Shown: positions 44,684-53,766 of the stretch, piece by piece
Layout: the number at the start of each line of letters is the position of its first letter
Numbering within the stretch: position 1 is the stretch's first letter
Program-made: the position numbers and the translations under genes
Assembly (NCBI RefSeq): GCF_004005855.1
Contig: NZ_SACL01000003.1
Span: 1 to 64,000 of the forward strand
Length of the DNA: 64,000 nt
Direction: 5' to 3'
Source of the DNA: Rhodovarius crocodyli
Lineage (GTDB): Bacteria > Pseudomonadota > Alphaproteobacteria > Acetobacterales > Acetobacteraceae
The notes under the pieces: generated by a model
Told to the model about the DNA's origin: nothing
The model's database searches: none
Seen by the model: the letters and a program-made list of their open reading frames with translations, nothing else

Positions 44684-45342
44684 GCGGCCGGCACCATCCG
44701 ATAGCCCTGGCCGCGGATGGTATCGATCAGCCCATCCCCCAGCTTGCGCCGCAGCCGGGCGGCGATGACTTCCAGCGTGTTGGAATCACGGTCGAAATCC
44801 TGGGCGTAGAGGTGCTCCGTCAGCTCCGTCTTGGAAACGGGCCGGCCGGAGTTCAGCGCCAGATAGGCCAGCATGCCGTATTCGAGCGCCGTCAGCCGCA
44901 CCGGCATGCCGGCGCGCGTGACCGTGCGGGCGGCGGTGTCGATGCGGACCTCGCCGAAGGCCAGCTCCGGCTTGGCCACGCCCGAGGCGCGGCGGATCAG
45001 CGCGTTCAGCCGCGCGATCAGCTCCGCCATCACGAAGGGCTTGGCCAGATAGTCGTCGGCGCCGGCGTTCAGCCCTTCCACCTTCTCGGTCCAGCTGTCA
45101 CGCGCGGTCAGCAGCAGCACGGGCATGCGCTTGTCGTCCGCGCGCCAGCGCCGCAGCACCGACAGCCCGTCCATGCGCGGCAGGCCGATATCCAGCACCA
45201 CCGCGTCATAGGGCTCGGTCAGGCCCAGATGCAGCCCTTCCTCCCCATCGGCGGCATGGTCCACGGCGAAACCGGCCTCCGTCAGGGCGGAGCGGAGCTG
45301 GGCGGCCAGGTCTGCAGTATCTTCGACGACGAGAAGGCGCAT
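44680..45342 (-). CDS. OmpR/PhoP-type response regulator
   Basis: 220 aa. Receiver domain with D51 (VLDIGLPRMDG) and K at LAKPF, followed by a winged-helix DNA-binding domain (about 125-218) ending RGQGYRMV. First gene of the two-gene operon with the PhoQ-like kinase. Targets are not indicated by the neighbourhood, although the unknown small gene and hydrogenase-4-like operon lie on the far side of the kinase. Confidence 0.93.
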   Translation of the reverse strand: MRLLVVEDTADLAAQLRSALTEAGFAVDHAADGEEGLHLGLTEPYDAVVLDIGLPRMDGLSVLRRWRADDKRMPVLLLTARDSWTEKVEGLNAGADDYLAKPFVMAELIARLNALIRRASGVAKPELAFGEVRIDTAARTVTRAGMPVRLTALEYGMLAYLALNSGRPVSKTELTEHLYAQDFDRDSNTLEVIAARLRRKLGDGLIDTIRGQGYRMVPAA

Positions 45343-45385
45343 GGTGACTTTCTAGCGAAGGGCGGGACGGGAAGCGAGCGGCTGG

Positions 45386-46564
45386 TCAGAGCAGGGGCTT
45401 CAGCACCGCGTACAGGTCGTTCTTGCGCTCGAACCCGATGCCGGGGGCATCCGGCATGCGGATGCGGCTGTCGGTCACGGGCGTCTCGTCCGCGAAGCCG
45501 CCGAAGGGCGCGAACACTTCCGGATAGCTCTCATTGCCGCCGAGCCCGAGGCCCACCGCGATGTTCAGCGCGAACTGGTGCCCGCCATGCGGCACGCAGC
45601 GGCGCGGGGACCATCCGTGCAGGCGCAGCATGTCCAGCGTGCGCAGGTATTCCACCAGCCCGTAGGACAGGGCGGGGTCGAATTGCAGGATGTCCCGGTC
45701 GGCGCGCAGCCCGCCGTGGCGGATCAGGTTGCGGGCATCGATCATGCTGAACAGGTTCTCGCCGGTGGCCAGCGGGCCGCGGTAATGTTCCGCCAGCGCC
45801 GCGTGGTTGCTGTAGTCCAGCGGGTCCATCGGTTCCTCGTACCAGCGCAGGCCGTAGGGTTCGATCGCCTCGCCGTACAGGATGGCGGCCTTCAGGTCGA
45901 AGCGGCCGTTCACATCGACGCACAGGCGGGAGCCGTCGCCGCCCAGCAGCTTCAGCACCGCCTCGATGCGGCCCAGATCCTCCTTCAGCGCGGCCTCGAT
46001 GCTCGTGCCGGGCGCGCCGCCGATCTTCATCTTCACCACGGAATAGCCGAGGCCCAGGTAGCGCTTCATCTCCTCGACCAGCGCGGCCTCGTCCTTGCCG
46101 GGGTAGTAGTAGCCGCCGGCGGCATAGATCCAGGCGGTGTCGTCGGCGGCACCGCCGTTGAAGCGGTCCGCCAGCAGGCGCCACAGGGGCTTGCCCGCCA
46201 GCTTCGCCGTCGCGTCCCACAGGGCCATGTCCAGCACGCCCACCGCCACGCTGCGCTCGCCATGGCCGCCGGGCTTCTCGTTCTTCATCATGGCGGCCCA
46301 GGCGGGGGCGGGGTCGAAGCCGCCATCGGGCAGGGCGGGCAGCTCACCCACCTCCTGCAGGCGCGGCACGAAGCGTTCGGCCAGCAGGCCGGGCTGGGCA
46401 TAGCGGCCGTTGCTGTTGAAGCCGAAGCCGGTGGCGCGGCGGCCGCCCTCGGCCTCCACCGTGATGGCCACCACGCTGGCCGTCATCTTGGAGAAGTCGA
46501 TATAGGCGTTGGCGATCGCGCTGCTGATCGGCACCACGCCCTGCTTCACGCTGACGATGCGCAT
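45386..46564 (-). CDS. D-tartrate dehydratase-like enolase-superfamily enzyme
   Basis: 392 aa mandelate-racemase subgroup enzyme. The order of catalytic residues matches Bradyrhizobium D(-)-tartrate dehydratase as I recall it: K178 and K180 in VVKMKIGG, metal ligands D217 (VDVNGRF), E243 (WYEEP) and E269 (ATGENLF), and general base H326 in CVPHGGHQ. Further characteristic stretches are NAYIDFSKMT (19-28) and MMKNEKPGGHGERSVAVG (92-109). It would convert D-tartrate to oxaloacetate and water. ATG 46564; divergent from an FAD oxidoreductase 88 bp away. Confidence 0.88.
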   Translation of the reverse strand: MRIVSVKQGVVPISSAIANAYIDFSKMTASVVAITVEAEGGRRATGFGFNSNGRYAQPGLLAERFVPRLQEVGELPALPDGGFDPAPAWAAMMKNEKPGGHGERSVAVGVLDMALWDATAKLAGKPLWRLLADRFNGGAADDTAWIYAAGGYYYPGKDEAALVEEMKRYLGLGYSVVKMKIGGAPGTSIEAALKEDLGRIEAVLKLLGGDGSRLCVDVNGRFDLKAAILYGEAIEPYGLRWYEEPMDPLDYSNHAALAEHYRGPLATGENLFSMIDARNLIRHGGLRADRDILQFDPALSYGLVEYLRTLDMLRLHGWSPRRCVPHGGHQFALNIAVGLGLGGNESYPEVFAPFGGFADETPVTDSRIRMPDAPGIGFERKNDLYAVLKPLL

Positions 46565-46652
46565 GTGACGGCCTCCCTCATCTTTGCCCCTGCATCTTTC
46601 CATGCGGGGCGCGGGCTGGAAACCCGGCCCTTTCCAGGGCGTTGCCCCGGGC

Positions 46653-47873
46653 ATGCCACATGCCGCCAGCCAGAGGCGGGACCTGCGAGAAGGCAGGCCC
46701 GTTTGGAATCCCAGCCCGAAGCTGCCGCCGCCCGACATGCTGGCCGAAAGCGAGAGCGCCCACATCGTGGTGATCGGCGGCGGCATCAGCGGCGCGTTGA
46801 TGACCGACGCGCTGCTGGCCGCGGGGCATGGCGTGCTGGCGCTGGACCGGCAGCGCTTCGTCGCGGGCTCCACCATGGCCAGCACCGCCATGCTGCAGTT
46901 CGAGATGGACGAGCCCCTTTCGGCACTGACCCGCAAGATCGGGCGCGAGGCCGCCATCCGCGCCTATTGGCGCAGCACCCAGGCCATGGACCGGCTGCGC
47001 GCCCGCATCGAGGACCTGGACATCCGCTGCGGCTTCCAGCCGCGCCACAGCGCGTATCTGCCCGGCCGCGCCATGAACATGACCGCCCTGCAGAAGGAGG
47101 CCGCGCGGCGCCGCGCCGCCGGCCTGCGCTCCCGCTTCGTGGGCCGGGAGGAACTGCGCGAACTGACCGGGCTGGAGGAGGCGGGCGCGATCTGGTCCAC
47201 CGGCTCCGCCGAGGTGGACCCGGTGCGGCTGACCGCCGGGCTGTGGCGCAGCGCGGCCGCGCGCGGCGCCCGCCTGGCCTGGCCGGTGGAGGTGGAGGAG
47301 GTGCGGCCGCGGATGCGCGGCGTGACCCTGCACTGCACCGGGGGCCGGGTGATCCGCGCGAAGCATGTGGTGTTCTGCTGCGGCTATGCCGCGCCCGATT
47401 TCCTGAAGCTGGAGCGCAACAGCGTCATCTCCACCTGGGCCATGGCCACCCGCCCGCAGCCCGAGGCGCTGTGGCCCGACCGCTGCCTGATCTGGCGCGC
47501 GGAGGACCCCTACCTGTATGTCCGCGCCGATGCCGATGGCCGGGTGATCGCGGGCGGCGAGGACGAGCCCTTCGTGGACGACGACCGCCGCGAGGCCGCG
47601 ACCGAGGCCAAGATCGCGCGGCTGGTGGAGAAGCTGCGGCGCCTGCTGCCGGGCATCGACCCCGAACCCAGCCATGTCTGGAGCGGCTGCTTCGGCGTCA
47701 GCACCACCGGCCTGCCCGCGATCGGCGCGGTGCCGGGCCTGCCGCGTTGCTATGCGCTGCTGGGCTTCGGCGGCAACGGCATCACCTTCAGCACGCTGGG
47801 GGCCGAGATCATCCAGCGCCTGATCGACGGCATGCCCGAACCCGATGCCGGGCTGTACGCTTTACGGGAGTGA
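46653..47873 (+). CDS. FAD-dependent oxidoreductase (DAO family)
   Basis: About 406 aa. The Rossmann FAD motif is HIVVIGGGISGALMTDAL (about 37-54), followed by the DAO-fold segment ASTAMLQFEMD; the C-terminus has GCFGVSTTGLPAIGAVPG and GFGGNGITFS, typical of glycine/D-amino-acid oxidase-like proteins. It is likely to oxidise a secondary amine or amino acid with FAD. The start is uncertain: ATG 46653 precedes the conserved RRDLREGRPVW stretch; an earlier in-frame ATG at 46584 lies near the divergent gene. Confidence 0.82.
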   Translation: MPHAASQRRDLREGRPVWNPSPKLPPPDMLAESESAHIVVIGGGISGALMTDALLAAGHGVLALDRQRFVAGSTMASTAMLQFEMDEPLSALTRKIGREAAIRAYWRSTQAMDRLRARIEDLDIRCGFQPRHSAYLPGRAMNMTALQKEAARRRAAGLRSRFVGREELRELTGLEEAGAIWSTGSAEVDPVRLTAGLWRSAAARGARLAWPVEVEEVRPRMRGVTLHCTGGRVIRAKHVVFCCGYAAPDFLKLERNSVISTWAMATRPQPEALWPDRCLIWRAEDPYLYVRADADGRVIAGGEDEPFVDDDRREAATEAKIARLVEKLRRLLPGIDPEPSHVWSGCFGVSTTGLPAIGAVPGLPRCYALLGFGGNGITFSTLGAEIIQRLIDGMPEPDAGLYALRE

Positions 47874-47912
47874 GGCTTCGGGCGAGGCTGCGGCCAAATC
47901 CGGAGACGCCGC

Positions 47913-48692
47913 ATGACCGAGGAACTGCTGCAGGAACGCCGCGACGGCATCCTGTTCCTGACCTTCAACCGCCCCCAGGCGCGCAACGCCATGACCTTCG
48001 CGATGTATGAGGGCCTGGCCAACGCCTGCACCGCCGCCAACACCGACGACAGCGTGCGCGCCATCGTGCTGACCGGCGCGGGCGAGAAAGCCTTCGCGGC
48101 CGGCACTGACATCGGCCAGTTCACCAACTTCCGCACCGCCGAGGACGCGCTGGCCTATGAGGCCAAGATCGACCGCATCCTGACCGCCATCGAGGATTGC
48201 CGGAAGCCGATGATCGCGGCCATCGCCGGCGCCTGCACGGGTGGCGGGGCCGCCATCGCCGGCGTCTGCGACATCCGCATCGGCCAGGCCAACGCCCGCT
48301 TCGGCTTCCCCATCGCCAAGACGCTGGGCAACACGCTGTCGATGGTGAACCACGCCCGCATGGCGGCCCTGGTGGGCCCGGCCCGCGTGACGGACCTGAT
48401 TTTCACGGCGCGCCTGATGGAAGCCGAGGAAATGCGCTCGGCCGGCCTGCTGAGCGAGATCCTGCCCGACAACGCGGCCCTGCTGGCGCGCGCGGAGGAA
48501 CTGGCGAAAACCATCGCCGGCCACGCGCCCCTGACCCTGCAGGCCACCAAGCAGGCTCTGCGCCGCCTCTCCGCCGCGGCCCGCGCCGTGAACGGGGACG
48601 ACCTGGTGGAAATGTGCTTCACCAGCGAGGACTTCGCCGAGGGCGTGCAAAGCTTCCTGGCGCGCCGGCCGGCGCAGTGGAAGGGCAGGTAG
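47913..48692 (+). CDS. Enoyl-CoA hydratase/isomerase (crotonase) family protein
   Basis: 259 aa crotonase fold. The oxyanion-hole segments are EKAFAAGTDIGQF (about 58-70) and AGACTGGGAAIAGVCDIRIG (about 104-123). The usual catalytic Glu of hydratases near the second segment is not obvious, so the reaction could be isomerisation or hydrolysis of an acyl-CoA rather than hydration. ATG 47913, 39 bp after the FAD oxidoreductase stop, so possibly one transcript. Confidence 0.87.
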   Translation: MTEELLQERRDGILFLTFNRPQARNAMTFAMYEGLANACTAANTDDSVRAIVLTGAGEKAFAAGTDIGQFTNFRTAEDALAYEAKIDRILTAIEDCRKPMIAAIAGACTGGGAAIAGVCDIRIGQANARFGFPIAKTLGNTLSMVNHARMAALVGPARVTDLIFTARLMEAEEMRSAGLLSEILPDNAALLARAEELAKTIAGHAPLTLQATKQALRRLSAAARAVNGDDLVEMCFTSEDFAEGVQSFLARRPAQWKGR

Positions 48693-48950
48693 CACTGCGG
48701 GGCTTCGCCCCGGACCCCGGCCAGGGGCTTTGCCCCCGGCACCCCCACCAAAGGCCGAAAGGCCTTTGGAAACCGGGAGCTGGAAGTTGGGATAGGGGGC
48801 GGAGAGCACGCGTCGGGCCAGGAAGGCGCGTCGTGCCCCCTCTCCCAACTGCCAGTAACTGATGGGTTCAAAGGGTCGTTACGACCCTTTGCGGGTTCCA
48901 AGGGCGGCGCCCTTGGTCGGGGCTCGGGGGTGAAACCCCCGCCGCGCAAC
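48693..48950. repeat. Cluster of GC-rich palindromes between convergent genes
   Basis: 258 bp with at least six hairpins: GGGGCTTCGCCCC (48699-48711), GGGGCTTTGCCCC (48724-48736), AAAGGCC-GAAA-GGCCTTT (48750-48767), a 10-bp stem CAAAGGGTCG with TTA loop (48869-48891), CCAAGGGCGGCGCCCTTGG (48898-48916) and GGGGGTGAAACCCCC (48926-48940). The first two occur in similar form at 32544-32583. They probably act as bidirectional termination or transcript-end signals and look like a dispersed repeat family. Confidence 0.7.
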
Positions 48951-50204
48951 CTACCCCACCGGCTGCGCCAGCGGCTTCAGCCGGGCCAGCCACAGGGCAC
49001 CGACCAGGGCCACGGCCATGCAGCCGCCGACCAGGCCGACCACGCCTTCCCAGCCCCAATGTTCCAGCATCATGCCGCCGATCCAGCCCATCAGGCTGGC
49101 GCCGCCATAGGTACAGAAGACATAGAGCGAGGAGGCCTGGCTCTTGGCCTTCAGCGCGCGGCGGCCGACCCAGGCGCTGGCCATGGAGTGCGCGCCGAAG
49201 AAGCCGAGCGTGATGACGGCCAGCCCCAGCACCGCGCCCAGCAGCGAGTGATGCAGGGAGATGATGAGGCCCAGGATGATGACGCCGATGGTCATCCAGA
49301 ACAGCCGGGCGCGGCCCAGCTTGTCGCCGAGCGAGCCGATCAGCGTGCTGGCGGCGATACCCACGATGTAGGTGGTGTAGACGAGGCCGATCATCACCGG
49401 GCTGGCTTCCAGCGAGATCAGCCGGTAGCCGATGTAGTTGTAGATGGTGACGAAGCTGCCCATCAGCAGCAGGCCCTGCAGGAACAGCACGCGCAGCCCG
49501 GGTTCACGCAGGTGCTGCTCGAAGCCCTGGGCCAGGGCGCGCAGGTTCAGCGGGCGGGGGCGGAAGTGGCGGCTGGGGCGCAGCGCGCGCCAGAACACCA
49601 CGGCAGAGACCAGGCCCAGCACGCCCATGGCACCCATCGAGACATGCCAGGAGACCACGTCGCCCAGCATGCCGCTGCCCACGCGGCCGGCCATGCCGCC
49701 CAGCGCGTTGCCGCTGATGTACATGCCCATGGCCAGGCCGATGGAGCGCGGGTGCACTTCCTCGGCCAGATAGGCCATGGCGGCGGCCGGCAGGCCGGAC
49801 AGCGCCAGCCCCTGCAAGGTGCGCAGCACCAGGAAGCTCTCCCAGTTCGGCGCGAAGGCGGAGGCGAGGGTGAGGCCGGCGGAGATGAACACCGCGCCCA
49901 GCATCAGCGGCTTGCGGCCCAGCGCCTCGGAGAGGGAGGAGGCGATGAGCGTGCCGATCGCCAGCGCGATGGAGGGCAGGGAGATGGCCAGCGAGGCGTA
50001 GGAGGCGCTGATGCCGAACTCGCGGGAGAACACCGGCAGGATGGGCTGCGCGGCGTAGAGCAGGGTGAATGTCGCCAGGCCCGCGCAGAACAGGGCAATG
50101 GCCGTCAGCCGGAATTCGGTGCTGCCTTGCTCGATATAGGGCGTCTCCACGGCGCGGCTGGCCGGGATGGCGGTGTCGAGGGCGGTAACGGCTGGCGGGC
50201 TCAT
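48951..50204 (-). CDS. MFS transporter, YnfM-like
   Basis: 417 aa, 12 helices. FTLLYAAQPILPVFSREFGIS in the first helix and LGRKPLM in the loop after helix 2 fit the YnfM/arabinose-efflux group. ATG 50202-50204 is chosen; the frame stays open rightwards across the intergenic space, but that part has no family likeness. The gene is divergent from a LysR gene, which probably controls it. Export of a drug or metabolite is likely. Confidence 0.88.
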   Translation of the reverse strand: MSPPAVTALDTAIPASRAVETPYIEQGSTEFRLTAIALFCAGLATFTLLYAAQPILPVFSREFGISASYASLAISLPSIALAIGTLIASSLSEALGRKPLMLGAVFISAGLTLASAFAPNWESFLVLRTLQGLALSGLPAAAMAYLAEEVHPRSIGLAMGMYISGNALGGMAGRVGSGMLGDVVSWHVSMGAMGVLGLVSAVVFWRALRPSRHFRPRPLNLRALAQGFEQHLREPGLRVLFLQGLLLMGSFVTIYNYIGYRLISLEASPVMIGLVYTTYIVGIAASTLIGSLGDKLGRARLFWMTIGVIILGLIISLHHSLLGAVLGLAVITLGFFGAHSMASAWVGRRALKAKSQASSLYVFCTYGGASLMGWIGGMMLEHWGWEGVVGLVGGCMAVALVGALWLARLKPLAQPVG

Positions 50205-50400
50205 GCGCGCAAGGGTCCTTACTGGTGGCGGACACCACCCCCGAATACCGTGTCCCCGATTGCCGCTTTTGCGGGCTATCGGGTCCGGCTTGGCACGCAG
50301 CAACGACGTGCTGGCGTTAAAATGGGCAACGTCAGTGCTTCTGTCATTCCTGTTGCAGCGCAAAAATATTAGGCTGGACCGAATTATTCAGGAGCCTGTC
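50205..50400. promoter_or_regulatory. Divergent control region between MFS and LysR genes
   Basis: 196 bp. The segment near 50360-50395 is AT-rich and contains AATATT and AATTATT separated by about ten bases, a possible T-N11-A LysR site just upstream of ATG 50401, followed by a CAGGAG ribosome-binding site. Confidence 0.45.
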
Positions 50401-51294
50401 ATGGAAACCCGCCTGCTCCGCGCCTTCACGGCGGTGGCCGAGACGCTGCACTTCGCCCGCGCGGCCGAGGCGCTCGGCATCTCCCCGCCCTCATTGACCG
50501 AGCAGATCCGGGAGCTGGAACGCCGGCTGGACGCCCGGCTGTTCGCCCGCACCAAGCGCAGTGTGGCGCTGACCGATGCCGGGCGGCTGTATCTGGAGGA
50601 GGTGCGGCCCGCCCTGGCCCAGCTGGATCGCGCCGCCCTGCTGGCCCGCCAGGCTGGGCGAGGGGAACGCGGCATCGTGGAGATCGGCTTCACCGCCTCG
50701 GCCGCCTATTCCGGCGTGCTGGCCAAGAACGTCGCCGTCTGGCGGCATGACCACCCGGAGCTGGAGCTGCATTTCCACGAGATGGAGAGCATCCCGCAGA
50801 TCGAGGCCCTGGCGGAGGGGCGGCTCGACATCGGCTTCCTGCGCCTGCCGGTGATGGAACCCCCCGGCATCGTCACCGCCCGCCTGCTGCGGGAGGCCCT
50901 GCTGATCGCCCTGCCCGCCGCCCACCCGCTGGCCGCCGAGGAGAGCGTCGCGCCGGCCGCCCTGGCGCCGGAAGGCTTCATCGTGACCGACCAGGACACC
51001 TCGACCAGCTTCCATCACCTGACGCTGGCGGTCGGCAGCCAGGGGGGCTTCAAGCCGCGCGTGACGCATCGCGGGCGCGACCTGATCGCGGTGACGGCGC
51101 TGGTGGGCCTGGGCCTGGGCATCGCCGTGGTGCCGGACAGCCTGTGCCGCAGCCTGAACCTGCCGGGGGTGGTGTATCGCCCGCTGAAGGGGGCCGCGGT
51201 GATGGCCGAGATCGCGGCCGCCTTCCGCCGCAGCGAGCCCGCACCGGCCACCCGCGCGCTGATCCATCAGATCAGGAAGGCCGCGGAGGGGTGA
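50401..51294 (+). CDS. LysR-family regulator, probably of the divergent MFS gene
   Basis: 297 aa. HTH at about 3-60 with HFARAAEALGISPPSLTEQI, then linker helix and effector domain (about 88-290). The start ATG 50401 (METRLLRAF) is preceded by AGGAG. The divergent layout with the YnfM-like carrier suggests that it senses the exported compound. BenM/CatM-like segments such as VEIGFTASAAYSGVL suggest an aromatic or organic acid ligand, but this is weak. Confidence 0.9.
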   Translation: METRLLRAFTAVAETLHFARAAEALGISPPSLTEQIRELERRLDARLFARTKRSVALTDAGRLYLEEVRPALAQLDRAALLARQAGRGERGIVEIGFTASAAYSGVLAKNVAVWRHDHPELELHFHEMESIPQIEALAEGRLDIGFLRLPVMEPPGIVTARLLREALLIALPAAHPLAAEESVAPAALAPEGFIVTDQDTSTSFHHLTLAVGSQGGFKPRVTHRGRDLIAVTALVGLGLGIAVVPDSLCRSLNLPGVVYRPLKGAAVMAEIAAAFRRSEPAPATRALIHQIRKAAEG

Positions 51295-51338
51295 CGGGCG
51301 CCCCGCGCGGGTAGACACTGCGCGCCGGAGGAACGCCC

Positions 51339-52130
51339 ATGCCCAGCTTCGGTCCCTTTGACGTGACGGTCCTGCTCGACGGCATCTTCGAGGCGCCGGC
51401 CGAACGCCTGCTGCACCAGGCCGGCGAGGCCGCGCGCAAGGCCGCCATCGCCGCGCTGCCGCAGATCCGCATTCCCGTCCATTGCTTCCTGCTGCGCGGC
51501 CCGGCGGGGACGGTGCTGGTGGATGCCGGCACCGGGCCCAGCTGGGGCGCGCATCTGGGCCATGCCTGGGCGGCGCTGGAAGGGCTCGGCGTGGCCCCGG
51601 CGGATGTCACCCATGTGGTGCTGACGCATATCCACGGCGACCACGCGCTGGGCGCGCTGGACGGCGAGGCCGCCTATTTCCCCAAGGCCCAGGTCATCGC
51701 CCCCCAGGCGGACCTGGATTTCTTCTCCGATGAGCAGGCGAAGCTGGCCCTGCCGGAGCCCCGGCGCGGCGGCTTCACCATCACCGCGTCCCTGCGGCGC
51801 GCCTATGGCGACCGGTTCCGCGGGGCGCCGCCGGGCGAGGTCCTGCCGGGGCTGGAATACATCCCGCTGCCTGGCCACACGCCGGGGCATAGCGGCGTGC
51901 TGGTGGGGGGCGCGCTGCTGCTGTGGGGGGATCTGGCGCATCTGCCCGCATTGCAGGTGCCGGACCCCGATCTGGGCGTGCAGTTCGACCTGGACCCGGC
52001 CATGGCCGCCCGCACCCGCCACGCCCTGCTGCCCCGCGCGGCGGCCGCCGGCTGGACCATCCATGGCGGCCACACCGCCGATTTCTGCCGGGTGGAGAAG
52101 GCCGGCGAGGGCTACCGCCTCAGCGCCTGA
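51339..52130 (+). CDS. MBL-fold metallo-hydrolase
   Basis: 263 aa. The metal site shows THIHGDH (96-102) and a later PGHTPGH with the third His, plus GDLAH; two zinc ions are expected. Similar proteins hydrolyse lactones, thioesters or phosphodiesters; AHL lactonase-like activity is one option. No signal peptide. GGAGG precedes ATG 51339. It ends next to convergent nnrU. Confidence 0.88.
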   Translation: MPSFGPFDVTVLLDGIFEAPAERLLHQAGEAARKAAIAALPQIRIPVHCFLLRGPAGTVLVDAGTGPSWGAHLGHAWAALEGLGVAPADVTHVVLTHIHGDHALGALDGEAAYFPKAQVIAPQADLDFFSDEQAKLALPEPRRGGFTITASLRRAYGDRFRGAPPGEVLPGLEYIPLPGHTPGHSGVLVGGALLLWGDLAHLPALQVPDPDLGVQFDLDPAMAARTRHALLPRAAAAGWTIHGGHTADFCRVEKAGEGYRLSA

Positions 52131-52802
52131 TCACCAGACGGGCACGCCGATCAGCCGCCCGTGCAGATGCGCCATGGCGGCCCAGGCCAGCACCCCGATC
52201 GCGGGGCGCAGCCAGCCGATCTCGGCCCAGCTGACACGGTTGCGGCCGGCCAGCACGGCGCCGAAGGGCAGGATGGAGGTCTCGGCCGACAGCCGTGCCC
52301 AGACGGCGGGGTCGCGCTTGGCCAGCTTCGCGTCGATGCTGGGCATGCCCGCCAGCGCCGTGACCAGGAAGGTGCCGAAGAACACCAGCGCCGCCGTATC
52401 CCCATTGGCCAGCAGATGCGCCCCCGCCCAGATCGCGAAGGACCACAGCATGGGGTGGCGCGTGACGCGGGTGATGCCCCGCGCGCCCTCGGCCCCCAGG
52501 CTCTGTCCCACGGAGGTCGGGTTATTCCCCGCCACCGACAGCGCGAACAGCACGAAGGCCAGCAGCATCAGCGCCGCCACCAGCCCGCGCAGGGCGCCAG
52601 GCGCGTACCACAGCGGCGTGGTCGGCGCGGCGCGCCAGGCCATGACCAGCCAGATGATGACGACGGTGGAAGCAGCCGAGAACACCCCCCGGAACGGCCA
52701 TTCTCCGCCCAGGGCAGCCACCACCCGCCCCCGCAGCGCGGTGCCGGAGACGCCGATATGCAGCGCGAGCCAGGCGGCCGCGGCGAGGATCAGAGGGAGC
52801 AT
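52131..52802 (-). CDS. NnrU-family membrane protein
   Basis: 223 aa with about six helices. VTRHPMLWSFAIWAGAHLLANGD is the family signature (similar to isoprenylcysteine methyltransferase/NnrU). NnrU was described near nitrite reductase genes in Rhodobacter; its biochemical role is unclear. No denitrification genes are nearby. It abuts the MBL gene end to end without a gap, and lies 53 bp downstream of chvI in the same direction. Confidence 0.85.
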   Translation of the reverse strand: MLPLILAAAAWLALHIGVSGTALRGRVVAALGGEWPFRGVFSAASTVVIIWLVMAWRAAPTTPLWYAPGALRGLVAALMLLAFVLFALSVAGNNPTSVGQSLGAEGARGITRVTRHPMLWSFAIWAGAHLLANGDTAALVFFGTFLVTALAGMPSIDAKLAKRDPAVWARLSAETSILPFGAVLAGRNRVSWAEIGWLRPAIGVLAWAAMAHLHGRLIGVPVW

Positions 52803-52855
52803 GCGCGGCAGCGTGCCAGAGGCCCCGCCCGCCGCGCCAGTGAAAAGTGAAAGAC

Positions 52856-53557
52856 TTACACTTCCTTGTAGCGATACCCGATGCCGTACAGGGTCTCGAT
52901 CTGCTGGAAGTCGTCGTCCACCTCGCGGAACTTCTTGCGCACGCGCTTCACGTGGCTGTCGATGGTGCGGTCATCGACGTAGATGTTCTCGCCATAGGCC
53001 GCGTCGATCAGCTGGTCGCGGTTCTTCACGATGCCGGGGCGCAGCGCCAGCGCCTTCACCAGCAGGAACTCCGTGACCGTCAGCTGCACCTGTTTGCCCT
53101 TCCACAGGCAGGTGTGCTTCGTCTCGTCGAGTGTGAGGTCCCCGCGCACCAGCAGCCCGCCGGGCACGGCGCCGGATGCCTCGGCGCGCAGGTTCTCGTT
53201 CCGGCGCAGCAGGGCGCGGATGCGCTCCAGCACCAGGCGCTGGCTGAAGGGCTTGCGGATATAGTCGTCAGCACCCAGCCGCAGGCCCATCAGCTCGTCC
53301 ACTTCCTCATCCTTGCTGGTGAGGAAGATGACGGGCATGGCGCTGCGGGCGCGCAGGCGCTGCAGCAGCTCCATGCCGTCCATCCGGGGCATCTTGATGT
53401 CCAGCACCGCCAGGTCCGCGGGCTTGCCCATCAGGCCCTGAAGGGCGCTTTCGCCATCCGTGTAGGTGCGCACGGTGAACCCTTCCTGCTCCAGCGTCAT
53501 GGAGAGGCTGGTCAGGATGTTCCGGTCGTCGTCCACCAGGGCGATGGTATGCGGCAT
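52856..53557 (-). CDS. chvI: ChvI-type response regulator
   Basis: 233 aa OmpR-type regulator. Receiver with D53 in [11 protein letters not shown] and [20 protein letters not shown]; the winged helix has [15 protein letters not shown]. The extended match to alphaproteobacterial ChvI/ExoI is strong. ChvI with ChvG controls envelope, acid and exopolysaccharide responses and is essential in several species. Usually chvG follows directly; here nnrU follows, so the kinase must be elsewhere. Confidence 0.9.
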   Translation of the reverse strand: MPHTIALVDDDRNILTSLSMTLEQEGFTVRTYTDGESALQGLMGKPADLAVLDIKMPRMDGMELLQRLRARSAMPVIFLTSKDEEVDELMGLRLGADDYIRKPFSQRLVLERIRALLRRNENLRAEASGAVPGGLLVRGDLTLDETKHTCLWKGKQVQLTVTEFLLVKALALRPGIVKNRDQLIDAAYGENIYVDDRTIDSHVKRVRKKFREVDDDFQQIETLYGIGYRYKEV

Positions 53558-53766
53558 ATGGGCTCCCCTTTACGCGCCATGCATAGACGGGCTGGGCGCA
53601 AGCGCAAGGTCAATCGCCGTGGTGGCACCTGGCGAGCACAGCGGAACGTGAAGTCGCATCATTCATCGAAGCCATGCATCCTGCCTGGAACGCCGATAGC
53701 CTTCCCTGGTCTGGAAATGATCGTGCCGGGTGCCCTGCATCCGCTCGATGTCAGGAGGCATAGGGC

